Shown piece after piece: positions 43,863 to 52,055 of a stretch of 64,000 nt of DNA. Position numbers and translations under genes: made by a program. Source of the DNA: Hypericibacter sp049323455. GTDB lineage: Bacteria > Pseudomonadota > Alphaproteobacteria > Dongiales > Dongiaceae. The notes under the pieces are model-generated. The model was not told where the DNA came from, did no database searches, and saw nothing but the letters and a program-made list of their open reading frames with translations. Location of the stretch: the NCBI GenBank assembly GCA_049323455.1, contig JBMONF010000022.1, positions 34,100 through 98,099 on the forward strand, in the 5' to 3' direction. Positions within the stretch are counted from its first letter, which is position 1. Every line of letters begins with the position of its first letter.

Positions 43863-44751
43863 TGATCTCTCGCGCCAACTGGAAGGCGTCGCGGAAGTCG
43901 AGATAGAGCGGTTTTTCGGCCTCGGTCATCTTGCGGAACAATCCGACTTCGACCTTGTATTTCACGTTGCCGATCGCGAGCGGGCCAATACCGACACCGT
44001 TGCCGCTCTCCAGCGGCTTGCCGTCGTCCTGAAGGCCGACCCCTTCGATGCCGGCGGGCGGCACCGCGTTGACATCGGCGGCGACCTTGAGGGTGCCAAC
44101 CTGCCCGAGCTGCGTCTTGCTCAGGATCTGCAGGCCGGCTCTGCCGGCGGCGAGCACCACGTCGGCATCCTTCATCGCAGCCACCTTCAACGCGTCGGTG
44201 CTGCCGTCGGCGTGGGCCATATCGACCCTGAACCGCGCCTTGGCGTCTTCGGCCAGTTTCTTGACTCGCGTCGGTCCATCATAGCCGATCAGCGTGGCGC
44301 GCGCGCCTTCGCGCGCCGCAATGACCGCGGCCGAGAAACCAACCACACCGGTGCCACCGAACACCGCCACCTTGCAGGCCGAAAGCACGGTCGAAAATTT
44401 TTCCTTCAGAGTCTTCTCCACGCACGCCACCATGGCTGCTGCCGTCGTGAAGGACCCCGCAGGATCGGCGAACACCGAGATGGCGAAGGGCGGCACCATG
44501 GCTTTGCGCGCCGCATCGAGCATGTCGAGGGCGAGAATGGCGTTGCGGCCGCCGATGAACACGGCCGTGCGTTTGGCGAGCTTGGAGTTGCGCGAGAAGA
44601 TCGCGTCCTGGACGAGACCGGTCACATCGCCGATCTCGACGCCGGTGTACGGAACGACGGTGTTGAATCCGGCATCGAGCGCCATGTTCACGTCGAAGGG
44701 GCTGACATGGCGCAGCGGGCTCAACATGTGCAGTATGAACGGAGCTTCCAT
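43855..44751 (-). CDS. mtdB: NAD(P)-dependent methylene-tetrahydromethanopterin dehydrogenase MtdB
   Basis: 298 residues. N-terminus EAPFILHMLSPLRHVSPFDVNMALDAGF is diagnostic for MtdA/MtdB, and the Rossmann loop reads VAVFGGTGVVGFSAAVIAA. The wider context (fae, mch, fhc all for H4MPT) supports MtdB rather than the folate-active MtdA. It oxidises methylene-H4MPT to methenyl-H4MPT. ATG 44751 with GGGGGACGAG upstream is preferred over an in-frame ATG 27 codons earlier. Confidence 0.94.
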   Translation of the reverse strand: MEAPFILHMLSPLRHVSPFDVNMALDAGFNTVVPYTGVEIGDVTGLVQDAIFSRNSKLAKRTAVFIGGRNAILALDMLDAARKAMVPPFAISVFADPAGSFTTAAAMVACVEKTLKEKFSTVLSACKVAVFGGTGVVGFSAAVIAAREGARATLIGYDGPTRVKKLAEDAKARFRVDMAHADGSTDALKVAAMKDADVVLAAGRAGLQILSKTQLGQVGTLKVAADVNAVPPAGIEGVGLQDDGKPLESGNGVGIGPLAIGNVKYKVEVGLFRKMTEAEKPLYLDFRDAFQLAREIIG

Positions 44752-44943
44752 CTCGTCCCCCAAAAAGGCCGCAGCGGCCGGCAAAAGCGGAGTTTTGGCC
44801 CGTGACCCCGGCGAACACAAGGGGTTTGGCATGGAGACTGTTCAAGAAATTGTCACGGCCCTAACGCCAGAATTTTCTCACCGGGCGATCGAGAATGCGC
44901 ACCATGCCGGTCATGGGCGGCTGCGCGACTTCTTAAATCTGCT

Positions 44944-45981
44944 CTAAGCTGCGGCCGGAAATACCCTCACCTCGCCGCCGCGATTGCGACCGCGGCTGAC
45001 GGTGAAGGAGAGACCTGAGCTTGCCGTCCAGCGGCGCTCCGCTTGGCGGCACAAGCGCTCGGCTTCGGCCTCGGAGCCGATGATGGCGAAACCCGTCGGG
45101 CCCCAGGAGCTCTGGCCCACGCCGCGAACACCCTCGGATTCAAGCCAATGCAGCACCTCGGCCACACCGGCACTCATGAACCGGGCGCCCTGGACGGGTG
45201 CGAAGTAATCGCCGACGACGCGCTGCAACTCGGCGATTGCGCCGCCGAACTGTTCGAGATCCCGCTCGGCCAGCGCCGGCAGCGCCACCATCAGGGTGAG
45301 ACGGCAGAGATGCGCCGCGGTGGTTGCGGGAAAGGCGGGCAGGCGGCGGAACGCTTCGACCTCCGCCGCGCCATGCAGGCCGCGACGGCTGTTGTCGAAT
45401 ATCAGCAGGATTCGCCAGGCATCGGGAAAGGGCAGGCGGCTCAGGACCGGTGGCGGCCGATCCGTCCCGCCGCGGCCGCCATCGAGAACGACGCCGCCTT
45501 GCTCGAAGGTGGCGATGCCGATGCTGGAGCGCGCCCCGCGCTCCAGCAACTGCGCGATCTGCCGGACATCGGCCTCGATCCCGTTGAGGCGGCAGCAGGC
45601 GATGCCGATCGCGAGCGAAAGCTGCGTGCCCGAGCCGAGCCCGACGTGCTCCGGAATCGCGGCTTCGATGGCGAGATGCAGACGATCATCGAGATGGAAA
45701 TGTTCGACGAGCGTCCGGAGATACACCAGGGCGCGAGCCGCACCGGGGCCCTCTGCCGACAAGGTGTCGCCGCGGCGAACGCTGAGGCGGGTTTGCGGCA
45801 CTTCAAGGGCGATGCCGAGGCTGCCGAAGCGCCGACCGAGCCCGCCGTTGAGATCGACGAAGCCGATATGCAGCCGGGCCGGCACGCTCACGGTCACGCG
45901 ATCGACCGCAAGTGAATCCGCATCGACAAGGTCTGGCGAGTTGCCTGCCTGCGCCCCAGACACTATCATGCCGTCGTGCAT
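44944..45981 (-). CDS. mptG: Beta-ribofuranosylaminobenzene 5'-phosphate synthase (GHMP-kinase fold)
   Basis: About 345 residues. VTVSVPARLHIGFVDLNGGLGRRFGSLGIAL and the GHMP motif HVGLGSGTQLSLAIG identify MptG, which condenses 4-hydroxybenzoate or p-aminobenzoate with PRPP, the committed step of H4MPT synthesis. GVGQSSWGPTGFAIIG near the C-terminus is also conserved. The start is unsure: ATGs at 46011, 45981 and 45969 are in frame and none has a strong SD; homology begins after all three. Divergent from the pterin dehydratase gene across about 60 bases. Confidence 0.9.
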   Translation of the reverse strand: MHDGMIVSGAQAGNSPDLVDADSLAVDRVTVSVPARLHIGFVDLNGGLGRRFGSLGIALEVPQTRLSVRRGDTLSAEGPGAARALVYLRTLVEHFHLDDRLHLAIEAAIPEHVGLGSGTQLSLAIGIACCRLNGIEADVRQIAQLLERGARSSIGIATFEQGGVVLDGGRGGTDRPPPVLSRLPFPDAWRILLIFDNSRRGLHGAAEVEAFRRLPAFPATTAAHLCRLTLMVALPALAERDLEQFGGAIAELQRVVGDYFAPVQGARFMSAGVAEVLHWLESEGVRGVGQSSWGPTGFAIIGSEAEAERLCRQAERRWTASSGLSFTVSRGRNRGGEVRVFPAAA

Positions 45982-46043
45982 GCGGCGTTGTCCGCGCGAA
46001 GTCAAGCACATTGTCGGCGATTGCGGCGACGGGGAGAAATGCC

Positions 46044-46421
46044 ATGCCCGACAAGGAACGTGTCTACACCGACGAAGAAGTCGAAGCGCGCCTCGAGAAG
46101 GAACTCCCGCACTGGCACCTCGAGAAGGGCTGGATCCGCCGCAAATATCGGACGCATAGCTGGAAAGGCACGCTGATGGTGGTCAACACCGTCGGCCATC
46201 TCGCCGAGGCGGCCTGGCATCATCCCGACATCACCGCATCCTACGCCTGGGTGGAAGTGCGCCTGATGAATCATGCAGCCAAAGGCATAACCGACAAGGA
46301 TTTCGAGCTCGCCAGGAAGATCGAGGAAGTGATCCAATGGCAGCCCGGAAATCAGGGCGGCGCTCTCGAAGGAACGCCGCAGCACGACCAGCGGTTTGCC
46401 TACATCAAATATGACGACTGA
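46044..46421 (+). CDS. Pterin-4a-carbinolamine dehydratase family protein
   Basis: 125 residues. The PCD signature is complete: E55-x3-H59-H60-P61, an aromatic residue at 69, H77 and D86 (EAAWHHPDITASYAWVEV...MNHAAKGITDKD). Classical members dehydrate 4a-hydroxy-tetrahydrobiopterin; a PCD-like gene is usual in bacterial H4MPT clusters. GGGGAG precedes the ATG. It is first in a tight plus-strand run with fhcBADC, ten bases before fhcB. The pterin substrate is inferred. Confidence 0.87.
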   Translation: MPDKERVYTDEEVEARLEKELPHWHLEKGWIRRKYRTHSWKGTLMVVNTVGHLAEAAWHHPDITASYAWVEVRLMNHAAKGITDKDFELARKIEEVIQWQPGNQGGALEGTPQHDQRFAYIKYDD

Positions 46422-46430
46422 CCGGCTGCG

Positions 46431-47720
46431 ATGGCCGACAACGCCAATAAGGGACAACGGCGCGATGTCGGTTGTCCGTTCTGCGGACTGGTCTGCGACG
46501 ATCTGACGATCGACAGCGCGGGCGGTCGGTTTAACGTCGTGGCGGCCGGGTGCTCGCTCGCCCGCGAACGTTTCGGGGAGCACGAGGCTCCCGCTTCGCC
46601 GATGGCGGACGGTCGGGCGGCGGATCTGCCGGCCGCCGTGACGCGCGCCGCCGAGGTTCTCGCCACCGCCCGCGCTCCGCTATTCGTCGTCGCTGCCGAT
46701 GTCGCCGGCATGCGCGCCGTGCTCCGGCTCGCCGATCGCCTCGGGGGCGTCGTCGATCATCCGGACTCCGACGCGCTGTTTCGCAACCTGCGCGTCGTCC
46801 AGGATGCGGGCTCGCTGACGACGACGCTGAGCGAGGTGCGCAATCGCGCGGACCTCGTGCTCACGATCGGCCCCGACCCGACGTCGCGATCGCCGCGTTT
46901 CTTCGAGCGCTGCATCGAGCCGCGGCAAACCTTCCTCGGCGAGCAGCCCTTGCAGCGCCAGCTCTTTCGGCTCGGTCCGCCCGCCGCGGCGCAGGCCGGC
47001 ATGTCGCCGGCGCTTGCCGTCACGGAACTCCCTTGCGCGATGGAGCGCCTGCCGGAAGCGATCGCTGCGTTGAGCGCATTGCTGCGCGGCCGCGAGATAT
47101 CCCTCCTCGACGTTCCCGGGCTCGATCGCGATCGCCTCGCCCTTCTCGCCGATCGCATCAAGGCGGCGCACTACGCGGTCGTGGTTTGGGCGCCGGCGAT
47201 GTTCGACACGCCGGGCGGCGAGCTGGTGGCGCAAGCGTTGCTCGATTTCGTGCGCTACGCCAGCCGCTCGACGCGTTGCTCCGTCCTGCCCTTGGGCGGC
47301 AGCGCCAACCTCTTCGGCGTCCATCAAGTCTGCACCTGGCAGACCGGCTATTCCATCCGTACCGCCTTCGGCCGCGGCATACCCGAACACGACCCTTATC
47401 GCTTTTCGGCAAGGCGCATGATCGAGCAGGGCGAAGCCGACGCGGTCGTCTGGGTTTCGAGTTTCGGCAGAACCTCGCTGCCGCCCCTGGGCGATGTCCC
47501 GACCGTTCTGCTGGCGCCGCCCGGCGCCGCGCCGACCCGGCCCGTCGCCGCCTACATTCCTGTCGGCATTCCGGGCGTCGACCACGCCGGTCAGCTTTTC
47601 CGTACGGACGGCGTGGTGGCGCTACGGCTGTCGGCGTTGCGCGCCTCGGCGCTGCCCGACGTCGGCGCCGTCATGACCCGGATCGAAACCGAACTCGGCA
47701 GGAAGGGAACGCCCCGTTGA
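46431..47720 (+). CDS. fhcB: Formyltransferase/hydrolase complex subunit FhcB
   Basis: 429 residues homologous to subunit B of archaeal formylmethanofuran dehydrogenase: GCPFCGLVCDDLTI at the N-terminus, VVDHPDSDALFRNLRVVQDAG, LTIGPDP, LGGSANLFGVHQVCTWQTGY and MIEQGEADAVVWVSSFGRTSLP. In bacteria Fhc works without a redox reaction, so FhcB is regarded as a structural relic. This one still has the N-terminal C-x2-C-x3-C motif. The stop overlaps the fhcA start (TTGA). Confidence 0.93.
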   Translation: MADNANKGQRRDVGCPFCGLVCDDLTIDSAGGRFNVVAAGCSLARERFGEHEAPASPMADGRAADLPAAVTRAAEVLATARAPLFVVAADVAGMRAVLRLADRLGGVVDHPDSDALFRNLRVVQDAGSLTTTLSEVRNRADLVLTIGPDPTSRSPRFFERCIEPRQTFLGEQPLQRQLFRLGPPAAAQAGMSPALAVTELPCAMERLPEAIAALSALLRGREISLLDVPGLDRDRLALLADRIKAAHYAVVVWAPAMFDTPGGELVAQALLDFVRYASRSTRCSVLPLGGSANLFGVHQVCTWQTGYSIRTAFGRGIPEHDPYRFSARRMIEQGEADAVVWVSSFGRTSLPPLGDVPTVLLAPPGAAPTRPVAAYIPVGIPGVDHAGQLFRTDGVVALRLSALRASALPDVGAVMTRIETELGRKGTPR

Positions 47721-49384
47721 CGATCACCAAGCTCGCCGGCGGCCTCATCGTCGATCCCGCCAACGGCCGCGACCGCGTCGCCGCCGATCTCTATATCCAG
47801 GATGGGCGCATCATCGCCGATCCCGGCCCGGCGGCTCGGATCGATCGCGTCTTCGACCTCGCCGGCAAGATCGTCATGGCCGGGGGCATCGACATCCACA
47901 GCCACATCGCCGGCGGCAAGGTCGGCCTCGCCCGCACGCTGATGGCCGACGATCACCGCCACCATGCCGAAGCACGCAGCGATCTCTTGCGCAGCGGCAG
48001 CGGGCTCTGCACGCCATCGAGCTTCACCACCGGCTATCGTTATGCGCAGATGGGCTACACCGCCGCGTTCGAGCCGGCGATGCTGCCGGCAAATGCGCGC
48101 CAGGTTCATGCCGAGCTCGCCGACCTGCCGATGATCGACAAGGGGTGTTACGCGCTGCTCGGCAACGACGACGTTCTGCTGGGGATGCTGGCGCGCCGCG
48201 CATCGCGTGCGGCCATCGCCGATTATGTCGCCTGGACGCTGCAGGCCTCGCAGGCCCTCGCCATCAAAGTGGTGAACCCCGGCGGCATCAACGCCTTCAA
48301 GTTCAACGAGCGCTCGATCGCCTTCGACAATGCGGGCCCGCATTACGGCGTCTCGCCGCGCCGGATCGTCGCCAGCCTGGCGCAGGCGGTCGGCGACCTG
48401 GGCCTGGCCCATCCGCTGCATCTGCACTGCAACGATCTCGGCGTGCCGGGCAATCTCGACACGACGCTGCGCACCATCGCCGCGGCGGAAGGATCGAGGC
48501 TGCATCTCACCCACGTCCAGTTCCATGCTTACGGCGCCGAAGGCAAGCGCAAATTCTCCTCGGGCGCCGCGCGCATCGCCGAAGCGGTCAACCGCAACGG
48601 CAATATCAGCATCGACGTCGGGCAAATCATGTTCGGCCAGACGATCACCGCGTCGGGCGATACGATGATGCAATACCGCAATCATCGTCACGCCCATCCC
48701 AAGAAATGGGTGTGCATGGATATCGAATGCGACGCCGGCTGCGGGCTGGTGCCGTTCCGCTATCGCGACCGCAACTTCGTCAATGCACTGCAATGGGCGA
48801 TCGGCCTCGAGCTGTTCCTTCTTGTCGAGGATCCCTGGCGCATCTTCCTGACCACGGATCATCCCAACGGCGCACCATTCACGACCTACCCGCACCTGAT
48901 CCGGCTGCTGATGGATCGCAGCTACCGCGACGACGTGCTGAAAACCATCAACCCCGAGGCGGCGGCTTCGAGCGCGCTGCCCGGCCTCGCGCGCGAATAC
49001 AGCCTCTACGAGATCGCGATCCTGACCCGCGCTGGACCGGCTCGTATCCTGGGGCTGGCCGACCGCGGCCATCTGGCGCCGGGTGCCGCGGCCGACATCG
49101 CCGTCTATACCGAGCAGGCCGACCGCCAAGCGATGTTCGAGCGGCCCGACTACGTCTTCAAGGACGGTCGGCTCGTCGTCCAGGGCGGCAGGATCGTCGA
49201 GGTCGTCGAAGGTGCCACGCATGTGGCGCGGCCGCAGTTCGATTCCGGGATAGAACTGTCTCTGCGGCGGCATTTCGAGAGATACAGCACCTTGCGTCTC
49301 GACAGCCTCAAGGTCGCCGACGGCGAGATCGAGGAGGCGGGTGGCCGCCTCGCGCGTCACGACTGCATCAGGGTGGGCGCATGA
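47717..49384 (+). CDS. fhcA: Formyltransferase/hydrolase complex subunit FhcA (amidohydrolase)
   Basis: 555 residues of the amidohydrolase superfamily: metal-binding GGIDIHSHIAGGKVGLAR, LHLHCNDLGVPGN, HLTHVQFHAYG and TTDHPNGAPFTTYPHLI. FhcA hydrolyses formyl-methylofuran to formate and binds the polyglutamate arm of the cofactor. The start is a TTG overlapping the fhcB stop (TTGA), supported by the family N-terminus (ITKLAGGLIVDPANG). The stop overlaps fhcD by four bases. Confidence 0.95.
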   Translation: MTITKLAGGLIVDPANGRDRVAADLYIQDGRIIADPGPAARIDRVFDLAGKIVMAGGIDIHSHIAGGKVGLARTLMADDHRHHAEARSDLLRSGSGLCTPSSFTTGYRYAQMGYTAAFEPAMLPANARQVHAELADLPMIDKGCYALLGNDDVLLGMLARRASRAAIADYVAWTLQASQALAIKVVNPGGINAFKFNERSIAFDNAGPHYGVSPRRIVASLAQAVGDLGLAHPLHLHCNDLGVPGNLDTTLRTIAAAEGSRLHLTHVQFHAYGAEGKRKFSSGAARIAEAVNRNGNISIDVGQIMFGQTITASGDTMMQYRNHRHAHPKKWVCMDIECDAGCGLVPFRYRDRNFVNALQWAIGLELFLLVEDPWRIFLTTDHPNGAPFTTYPHLIRLLMDRSYRDDVLKTINPEAAASSALPGLAREYSLYEIAILTRAGPARILGLADRGHLAPGAAADIAVYTEQADRQAMFERPDYVFKDGRLVVQGGRIVEVVEGATHVARPQFDSGIELSLRRHFERYSTLRLDSLKVADGEIEEAGGRLARHDCIRVGA

Positions 49385-50277
49385 TCATTGGCGGTGTCGC
49401 CATTGAGGACACCTTCGCGGAAGCCTTCCCGATGAAGGCGACGCGGCTCGTCATCACCGCCGACAGCGCGCGCTGGGCGCGCATCGCCGCCGAGAGCCTG
49501 ACCGGCTTTGCCACGTCGGTCATCGCCTGCGGCTGCGAAGCCGGGGTGGAGCGCGAGCTCGCGCCCGACGAGACCCCGGACGGGCGGCCGGGCGTCGCCG
49601 TGCTGATGTTCGGCATATCGACGAAGGAGCTGCAGAAGCAGCTGCAAGCCCGCGTCGGCCAATGCGTCCTGACCTCGGCGGGCTCTGCCTGTTTTGCCGG
49701 CATCGACGGCGAGGACAAGCTCAAGCTCGGCGGTGCGTTGCGCTATTTCGGTGACGGATTCCAGATCGCCAAGCGGCTCGGCAGCCGGCGCTACTGGCGC
49801 GTGCCGGTCATGGATGGCGAGTTCCTTTGCGAGGACACCGTCGGCGTCGTCAAGGGCATCGGCGGCGGCAATTTCCTCATTCTGGCGGCCTCGCGTGCCG
49901 CCGCGCTGGCGGCCGCCGAAGCCGCCGTCGCGGCGATGCGGCGACTGCCCAACGTCATCCTGCCGTTCCCGGGCGGCATCGTCCGCTCGGGCTCGAAGGT
50001 GGGCTCCAAGTACAAGGCGCTGACCGCTTCCACCAACGACGCCTACTGCCCGACCTTGCGCGGCGCGACGCGGTCGGCTCTCGCGGACGGTGTCGAGGCG
50101 GTGCTCGAGATCGTGATCGACGGCTTGAGCGCCGCCGACATCGCAGCGTCGATGCGCACCGGCATCGCCGCCGTCTGCGCGCTGGGCAAGGGCGCCGGCG
50201 TGCTGGCCATCACCGCCGGCAATTACGGCGGCAAGCTCGGCCCGTTCCATTTCCGCTTGCGGGAAATCATGCAGTGA
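49381..50277 (+). CDS. fhcD: Formylmethanofuran:tetrahydromethanopterin formyltransferase FhcD
   Basis: 298 residues matching Ftr/FhcD: IIGGVAIEDTFAEAFPMKATRLVITA, GCEAGVERELAPDETPDGRPGVAVLMF, FCEDTVGVVKG-type segment (EFLCEDTVGVVKGIGGGNFLI) and VGSKYKALTASTNDAYCPTL. It transfers the formyl group from formyl-H4MPT to methylofuran. The start overlaps the fhcA stop and the stop overlaps the fhcC start. Confidence 0.96.
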   Translation: MIIGGVAIEDTFAEAFPMKATRLVITADSARWARIAAESLTGFATSVIACGCEAGVERELAPDETPDGRPGVAVLMFGISTKELQKQLQARVGQCVLTSAGSACFAGIDGEDKLKLGGALRYFGDGFQIAKRLGSRRYWRVPVMDGEFLCEDTVGVVKGIGGGNFLILAASRAAALAAAEAAVAAMRRLPNVILPFPGGIVRSGSKVGSKYKALTASTNDAYCPTLRGATRSALADGVEAVLEIVIDGLSAADIAASMRTGIAAVCALGKGAGVLAITAGNYGGKLGPFHFRLREIMQ

Positions 50278-51095
50278 GCGCTCTGGTCCTGACCCTCAAG
50301 GCGCCGCCGCGTCAGCGCGTCGATCTTTCGCCGCTCACGCCCGAGCGCTTGCGCGGCCACAGGGCAGGCGATATCGAGCGCATCGAGCTCGCCAGCGGCA
50401 ATCGACAGGTTCGGGTCGGGGAGCTCTTCGACGTCGCAGCCGGCGATCCTGACGAAGTCGTGATCCGCGGCTCCTGCGCCCGGTTCGACTTCATCGGCCA
50501 GGGCATGAGCGCGGGCGCGATCACGGTGGAGGGCGACGCCGGCGCCTATCTGGGCCAGGAGATGCAGAGCGGGCGGTTGCGCGTGACCGGCGGCGCGGGC
50601 CCATGGGCAGCCGCCGGAATGACCGGCGGCATGATCGAGATCGGCGGCGATGCCGGCGACTTCCTCGGCGGCGCGCGGCCGGGCGACATGCGCGGCATGA
50701 GCGGCGGCATCGTGGCCGTGCGCGGCCGAGCCGGCGAGCGCGCCGGCGACCGCATGCGGCGCGGCGTCATCCTCGTCGAAGGCGGTGCTGGCGCCTATGC
50801 CGGATCGCGCATGATTGCCGGTACGCTCATCCTGTTGGGGTCGACGGTGGGCGCCTATCCCGGGTTCGGCATGAAACGCGGAACGCTGTTGCTCCGGCAA
50901 TGGCCGCTGCGCAGGCTGCCAACGTTCGCCGACTGCGGCATGCACGAGCTGGGCTTCCTGCGGCTGCTGACCCGCTCGCTTGGCGACATCGGCTCAGGCG
51001 CAGCGATCCTCAGGGAGCTCGGGCCGCGCGTGCGCCGTTTCGTCGGCGATGCGGCCGCCGACGGCAAAGGCGAGATCCTGCTCTGGCAACCTTGA
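50274..51095 (+). CDS. fhcC: Formyltransferase/hydrolase complex subunit FhcC
   Basis: 273 residues forming a right-handed beta-helix with Gly-x-x-G repeats (GQGMSAGAITVEGDAGAYLGQEM, MRGMSGGIVAVRGRAGERAGDRM), homologous to FwdC and the C-terminal domain of glutamate synthase. Structural subunit of the Fhc complex. The start is a GTG overlapping the fhcD stop (GTGA). It is last in the pcd-fhcBADC run. Confidence 0.94.
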   Translation: MSALVLTLKAPPRQRVDLSPLTPERLRGHRAGDIERIELASGNRQVRVGELFDVAAGDPDEVVIRGSCARFDFIGQGMSAGAITVEGDAGAYLGQEMQSGRLRVTGGAGPWAAAGMTGGMIEIGGDAGDFLGGARPGDMRGMSGGIVAVRGRAGERAGDRMRRGVILVEGGAGAYAGSRMIAGTLILLGSTVGAYPGFGMKRGTLLLRQWPLRRLPTFADCGMHELGFLRLLTRSLGDIGSGAAILRELGPRVRRFVGDAAADGKGEILLWQP

Positions 51096-51301
51096 CCGCC
51101 TCGCAGTCGACGATCTTTTCCGGGAGCGGTGCCGGCGTTCTTGTTGCTCTGCAGCATGACTTGCGGGCCGCTGCCGGCGGTGGGCGAAGCATCTCGCCCC
51201 GCAGAGCCCGTCATGCTACCCTCTGCGCCGCTTTGACGAGATTGGCGTTGCCTCGAATGGGGGCGACCCACTTTCTGTCGCCCCCGAGCGACCACCAGAC
51301 C

Positions 51302-51324
51302 GTAGAGACGAACGTCGTCTCTAC
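51302..51324. promoter_or_regulatory. Perfect inverted repeat before the DUF1097 gene
   Basis: GTAGAGACGA (51302-51311) and TCGTCTCTAC (51315-51324) form a perfect 10-bp repeat with a 3-base centre. It stands only a few bases before the SD GGGGAGGAGG of the DUF1097 gene. A repressor bound here, or the hairpin in mRNA, would affect translation or transcription. No T run follows on either strand. Confidence 0.55.
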
Positions 51325-51342
51325 CCAGGGGAGGAGGGGGTT

Positions 51343-51894
51343 ATGCCGCAGTTGCTCGCGCTTTCCTTGAGTATCGCCGTGCTCGGGGCCATTTGGGCGT
51401 TTCTCGCGCTCGGCCCGCTCGCCGGATTCGTGTTGGTATGGGCAGGCTTCATTTCGTGGGGCTGCTATTTCCACACTGGCGGCGACAACAAGGCGCTGGT
51501 CAAGACGCTCGTCGGCACAGCCTATGGCGTCGTCATCGCTTGGATCGCACTGCTGCTCATCGTCAAGGCCGGCATCGGCGCCGTGGGTCTCGTTCCGGTT
51601 GCGATCGTCGTCGGCGTCACCGTGTTCTTCCTGGTGATCGTGGCGAAGATCGAGCCATTGTCCGCCGTGCCGGCCAATGTCTACGGCTACGCTGCAACGG
51701 TGGCCTACGCGCTGCATCAGCCTTCGGCACCGGCCGCAACGCCCGACATGCCGGGCACGGGACCGCTCGAGAATCTGACGGCGGCGAGCTTCGCCAATCC
51801 GCTCGTGCTGCTGATCGTGTCGCTCGTTTTGGGCACGATCGGCGGCTACCTGTCCGGACAGCTGAGCGCCGCGATCACCAAGAAGAGTGCCTGA
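51343..51894 (+). CDS. DUF1097 family membrane protein
   Basis: 183 residues with about five hydrophobic helices: LLALSLSIAVLGAIWAFLAL, AGFVLVWAGFISWGCYFHTG, LVGTAYGVVIAWIALLLIV, LVPVAIVVGVTVFFLVIVA and PLVLLIVSLVLGTIGGYLSG. The GCYFHTGGDNKAL segment is typical of DUF1097. Function unknown; some homologues are annotated near small-molecule uptake genes. A strong SD precedes the ATG. It lies 247 bases after fhcC, with a palindrome between them. Confidence 0.8.
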   Translation: MPQLLALSLSIAVLGAIWAFLALGPLAGFVLVWAGFISWGCYFHTGGDNKALVKTLVGTAYGVVIAWIALLLIVKAGIGAVGLVPVAIVVGVTVFFLVIVAKIEPLSAVPANVYGYAATVAYALHQPSAPAATPDMPGTGPLENLTAASFANPLVLLIVSLVLGTIGGYLSGQLSAAITKKSA

Positions 51895-52055
51895 CCGCGC
51901 GCTGGCATCGTGAGGCGTCGCAGGCAGGCGGGATCGAAGATGTTCGGTCGTCAGCATTGCGATGGGCCGAATATGTTGGCATGAGGAAGGGTGCGCTGCG
52001 CTGCATCACGGCCCAGCGCATCCGTTTGCCGCTCGAGAGCTTTCCGTAGGCGATC

